Program-made: the position numbers and the translations under genes
Assembly (NCBI GenBank): GCA_021160205.1
Contig: JAGHCZ010000117.1
Coordinates: 1-7,245 of the forward strand
Direction: 5' to 3'
Source: Nitrososphaerota archaeon
GTDB lineage: Archaea; Thermoproteota; Nitrososphaeria_A; Caldarchaeales; Wolframiiraptoraceae
Length of the DNA: 7,245 bases
Notes under the pieces: generated by a model
The model's input: the letters and a program-made list of their open reading frames with translations, nothing else
Database searches by the model: none
Told to the model about the DNA's origin: nothing
Shown here: in pieces, positions 5,666 to 7,245 of the stretch
How the letters are laid out: each line of letters begins with the position of its first letter
Numbering within the stretch: the first letter of the stretch is position 1

Positions 5666-7243
5666 TTATTCGGCGTAGAGCTCTTGAAGCTTCTCTAACG
5701 CCTTCTTCCTCGCTTCCTCGACCATCTGCTCATCCACTCCGAGAGACTGCAAGAGGCCGACGATCTTCGGAGGCTTTCTCTTTCCCGCGAGATCGGAGGC
5801 GAATCTGGCTATTAGCGGGAGATATCTTGCGTAGAAGTCGAGCCTTCTCTTCACCATAGCCCGCTTCTCGATCTTACTCAGGTAAAGCCTCAGAGCCCTC
5901 GCCGCCTCCCGTATCGCCGTCACTAGCTCCCGCTCGATCTCCGGTCTATCCGCCACGGCTTCTTTTCCAACGGTTTTGTATGGTATTTTCGGCGAGCATA
6001 CGTGGGTTACGATTGCCAAGGGAGCTGGAAACGAAACCCTGTAGGTCGACCAATCTATTCTCTCGTTAACCACTTTCCAAACTACGTCAGCCCGCTCATC
6101 ATATAAGAGCGGAATTTTATTTGCGAACCTGTAGAGCTGAGCTGAGTCCGATGATGGGATGCTTCCTCCATAGGCGAGCCCTATCTCAACGATGAATGGA
6201 AAACCCGAATAGGATGAGGGAGGTCTTTCGACTATGTAGAGGAATTCGGGGTCGAGCATGTGACGAATCCCTGTTTCTAGTAGCTCTCTGCCTATGGGGC
6301 TGATGCTCGATGGATCGGGGGCCCTGAAGCGGTTATATTTCTTGATGGCGTCCACGAGCCTGGTGACCTCATCATGAGTGAGCTTCCTCGGATTCTTGTT
6401 CTCGGCTATTTCAGCGAGCTTTAAAACTTCTCGCGCGCTTTTTTCCCCAACCCTCTGAAAATTGTTCATCAAAAATCCCATTATGGTTCTGTCCCTAGTC
6501 GCCGCGAGAAGCCTCGACATCGTCTCGACATCGACTCCAACCGGATGTGGAAGAGACTCTTCAGGTGGTTCCGGAACCTTGGTCGTGGCTCTGGGATAAT
6601 AGTAAAGCCTTCCACGCGGATCGATGAACATTATCGATGCATGAGGATTCGCTATCGCCGTATGATTGAAGTATTGAATTATCTTCGCCTTGCTGTTCGT
6701 GTAATCTCCTTCGAGATAGAATTCGACTATTGTTCCTTTCCAACGCTTCTCGTTCTTGAGAACTTTATGCTCGAAGATCTTGGGCTCGTTCTTCACGATG
6801 TCTATCATCAAAACGAATTTGTGAACGGTCTTTCCGCCCTTGCTCGATAAAACGGTTGCAGGCTTATTGGTGGTGATCTGGCCGTATAGCAGGGCCATGG
6901 TTCCTCCAAGACCGAACGTTCCGCGGCTCTGCTTGTATCCGTACTTGCTTCCGTAAAATACGGTCGCGAACGCTTTTGGAACGTGCTCCACGGCCACGCC
7001 TATGCCGTTATCCTCTATCCTCAGCTTGTACACGTTAACGCCTCCCTCGGAGTTTCCCTCGGAAGATAACTCAACTATGATGTTAGGCGGAATCCTCCCA
7101 ACCTCGCATGCATCCAGCGAGTTTTCCACGAGCTCCCTTATGCTCATGTAGAGAGATCTCGACGGACTGCTGAACCCAGCTATATCTCTGTTTCTGTAGA
7201 AGAAGTCAGCTGGAGAAATCTTCTCGAACTTCACCTCAACCAT
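5666..7243 (-). CDS. top6B: DNA topoisomerase VI subunit B (ATPase subunit)
   Basis: Top6B is the ATP-driven clamp of the A2B2 type IIB topoisomerase, which passes one duplex through another and relaxes or decatenates DNA. Domains in order: GHKL ATPase with N-box RELVENSLDA (36-45, Asn41 for Mg-ATP), DNGIG (78-82) and the glycine lid GTFGLGGTMALLYGQ (108-122); a small H2TH-like region around 255-310 (FLMNNFQRVGEKSAREVL, then KLTHDEVTRLV); and the transducer domain with YGGSIP (358-363), ANKIPLLYD (374-382) and KIPYKTVGKEAVAD (419-432), where Lys427 is the switch lysine. The 525 residues match the Sulfolobus form, with no extra C-terminal domain. The ATG at 7243-7241 fits the family N-terminus, but only two bases precede it here, so a longer start cannot be excluded. 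The partner subunit gene is not in the window; argG lies 101 bases downstream on the same strand with its own promoter. Confidence 0.97.
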   Translation of the reverse strand: MVEVKFEKISPADFFYRNRDIAGFSSPSRSLYMSIRELVENSLDACEVGRIPPNIIVELSSEGNSEGGVNVYKLRIEDNGIGVAVEHVPKAFATVFYGSKYGYKQSRGTFGLGGTMALLYGQITTNKPATVLSSKGGKTVHKFVLMIDIVKNEPKIFEHKVLKNEKRWKGTIVEFYLEGDYTNSKAKIIQYFNHTAIANPHASIMFIDPRGRLYYYPRATTKVPEPPEESLPHPVGVDVETMSRLLAATRDRTIMGFLMNNFQRVGEKSAREVLKLAEIAENKNPRKLTHDEVTRLVDAIKKYNRFRAPDPSSISPIGRELLETGIRHMLDPEFLYIVERPPSSYSGFPFIVEIGLAYGGSIPSSDSAQLYRFANKIPLLYDERADVVWKVVNERIDWSTYRVSFPAPLAIVTHVCSPKIPYKTVGKEAVADRPEIERELVTAIREAARALRLYLSKIEKRAMVKRRLDFYARYLPLIARFASDLAGKRKPPKIVGLLQSLGVDEQMVEEARKKALEKLQELYAE

Positions 7244-7245
7244 CG

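Noticed and set aside
5638..5859. 73-codon plus-strand frame across the top6B 3' end
   Set aside because: Most of it is antisense to the Top6B C-terminal helices; the Arg/Ser-rich translation is typical of a shadow frame.
6545..6850. 101-codon plus-strand frame inside top6B
   Set aside because: It is antisense to the conserved top6B coding sequence, and its Arg/Trp-rich product has no recognisable domain.
1..7245. CRISPR arrays, tRNA genes, insertion sequences or prophage parts
   Set aside because: I saw no regularly spaced repeats, cloverleaf-like sequence, transposase or integrase motifs, or terminal inverted repeats; almost all the sequence is explained by conserved housekeeping genes.

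Overview
The window looks like ordinary chromosomal DNA of a thermophilic or related archaeon, most probably of the Thermoproteota/TACK branch. This rests on a complete topoisomerase VI B subunit, the amino-group-carrier (LysW-type) lysine/arginine pathway in the version I recall from Sulfolobus-type archaea, TATA-box promoters, and starts preceded by AGGTGA-type Shine-Dalgarno sites or apparently leaderless. The exact lineage cannot be fixed by eye.

Layout. Bases 1-1011, minus strand: a two-gene unit in which an unrecognised 117-residue protein overlaps by 8 bases the start of a radical SAM protein; the latter is cut by the window edge just before its expected iron-sulfur cysteine cluster. 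Bases 1012-1152: a divergent promoter region with a good TATA box for the plus strand and very short reading frames. Bases 1153-4345, plus strand: lysX, lysJ and lysK. Bases 4362-5564, minus strand: argG, converging on lysK with only 16 bases between stops. Bases 5565-5665: the argG promoter, with a TATA box placed for leaderless transcription. Bases 5666-7243, minus strand: top6B, essentially complete.

How the genes fit. LysX joins the gamma-carboxylate of the carrier protein LysW's C-terminal Glu to the amino group of alpha-aminoadipate (or of glutamate, in the ArgX role). After phosphorylation and reduction by LysZ and LysY, LysJ transaminates the semialdehyde and LysK releases lysine (or ornithine) from the carrier. 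ArgG then acts on citrulline in arginine synthesis, so the neighbourhood is consistent with a shared lysine/arginine route. lysW, lysY, lysZ and argH are not in the window. Top6B is the ATPase half of the type IIB topoisomerase and is functionally unrelated.

I see no CRISPR array, tRNA, rRNA, insertion sequence or obvious foreign island. The parts that invite a second look are the unrecognised small protein coupled to the radical SAM enzyme, the unusual lysX start region with a Lys-Lys-containing micro reading frame, and two predicted GTG starts that lie inside Shine-Dalgarno sequences.
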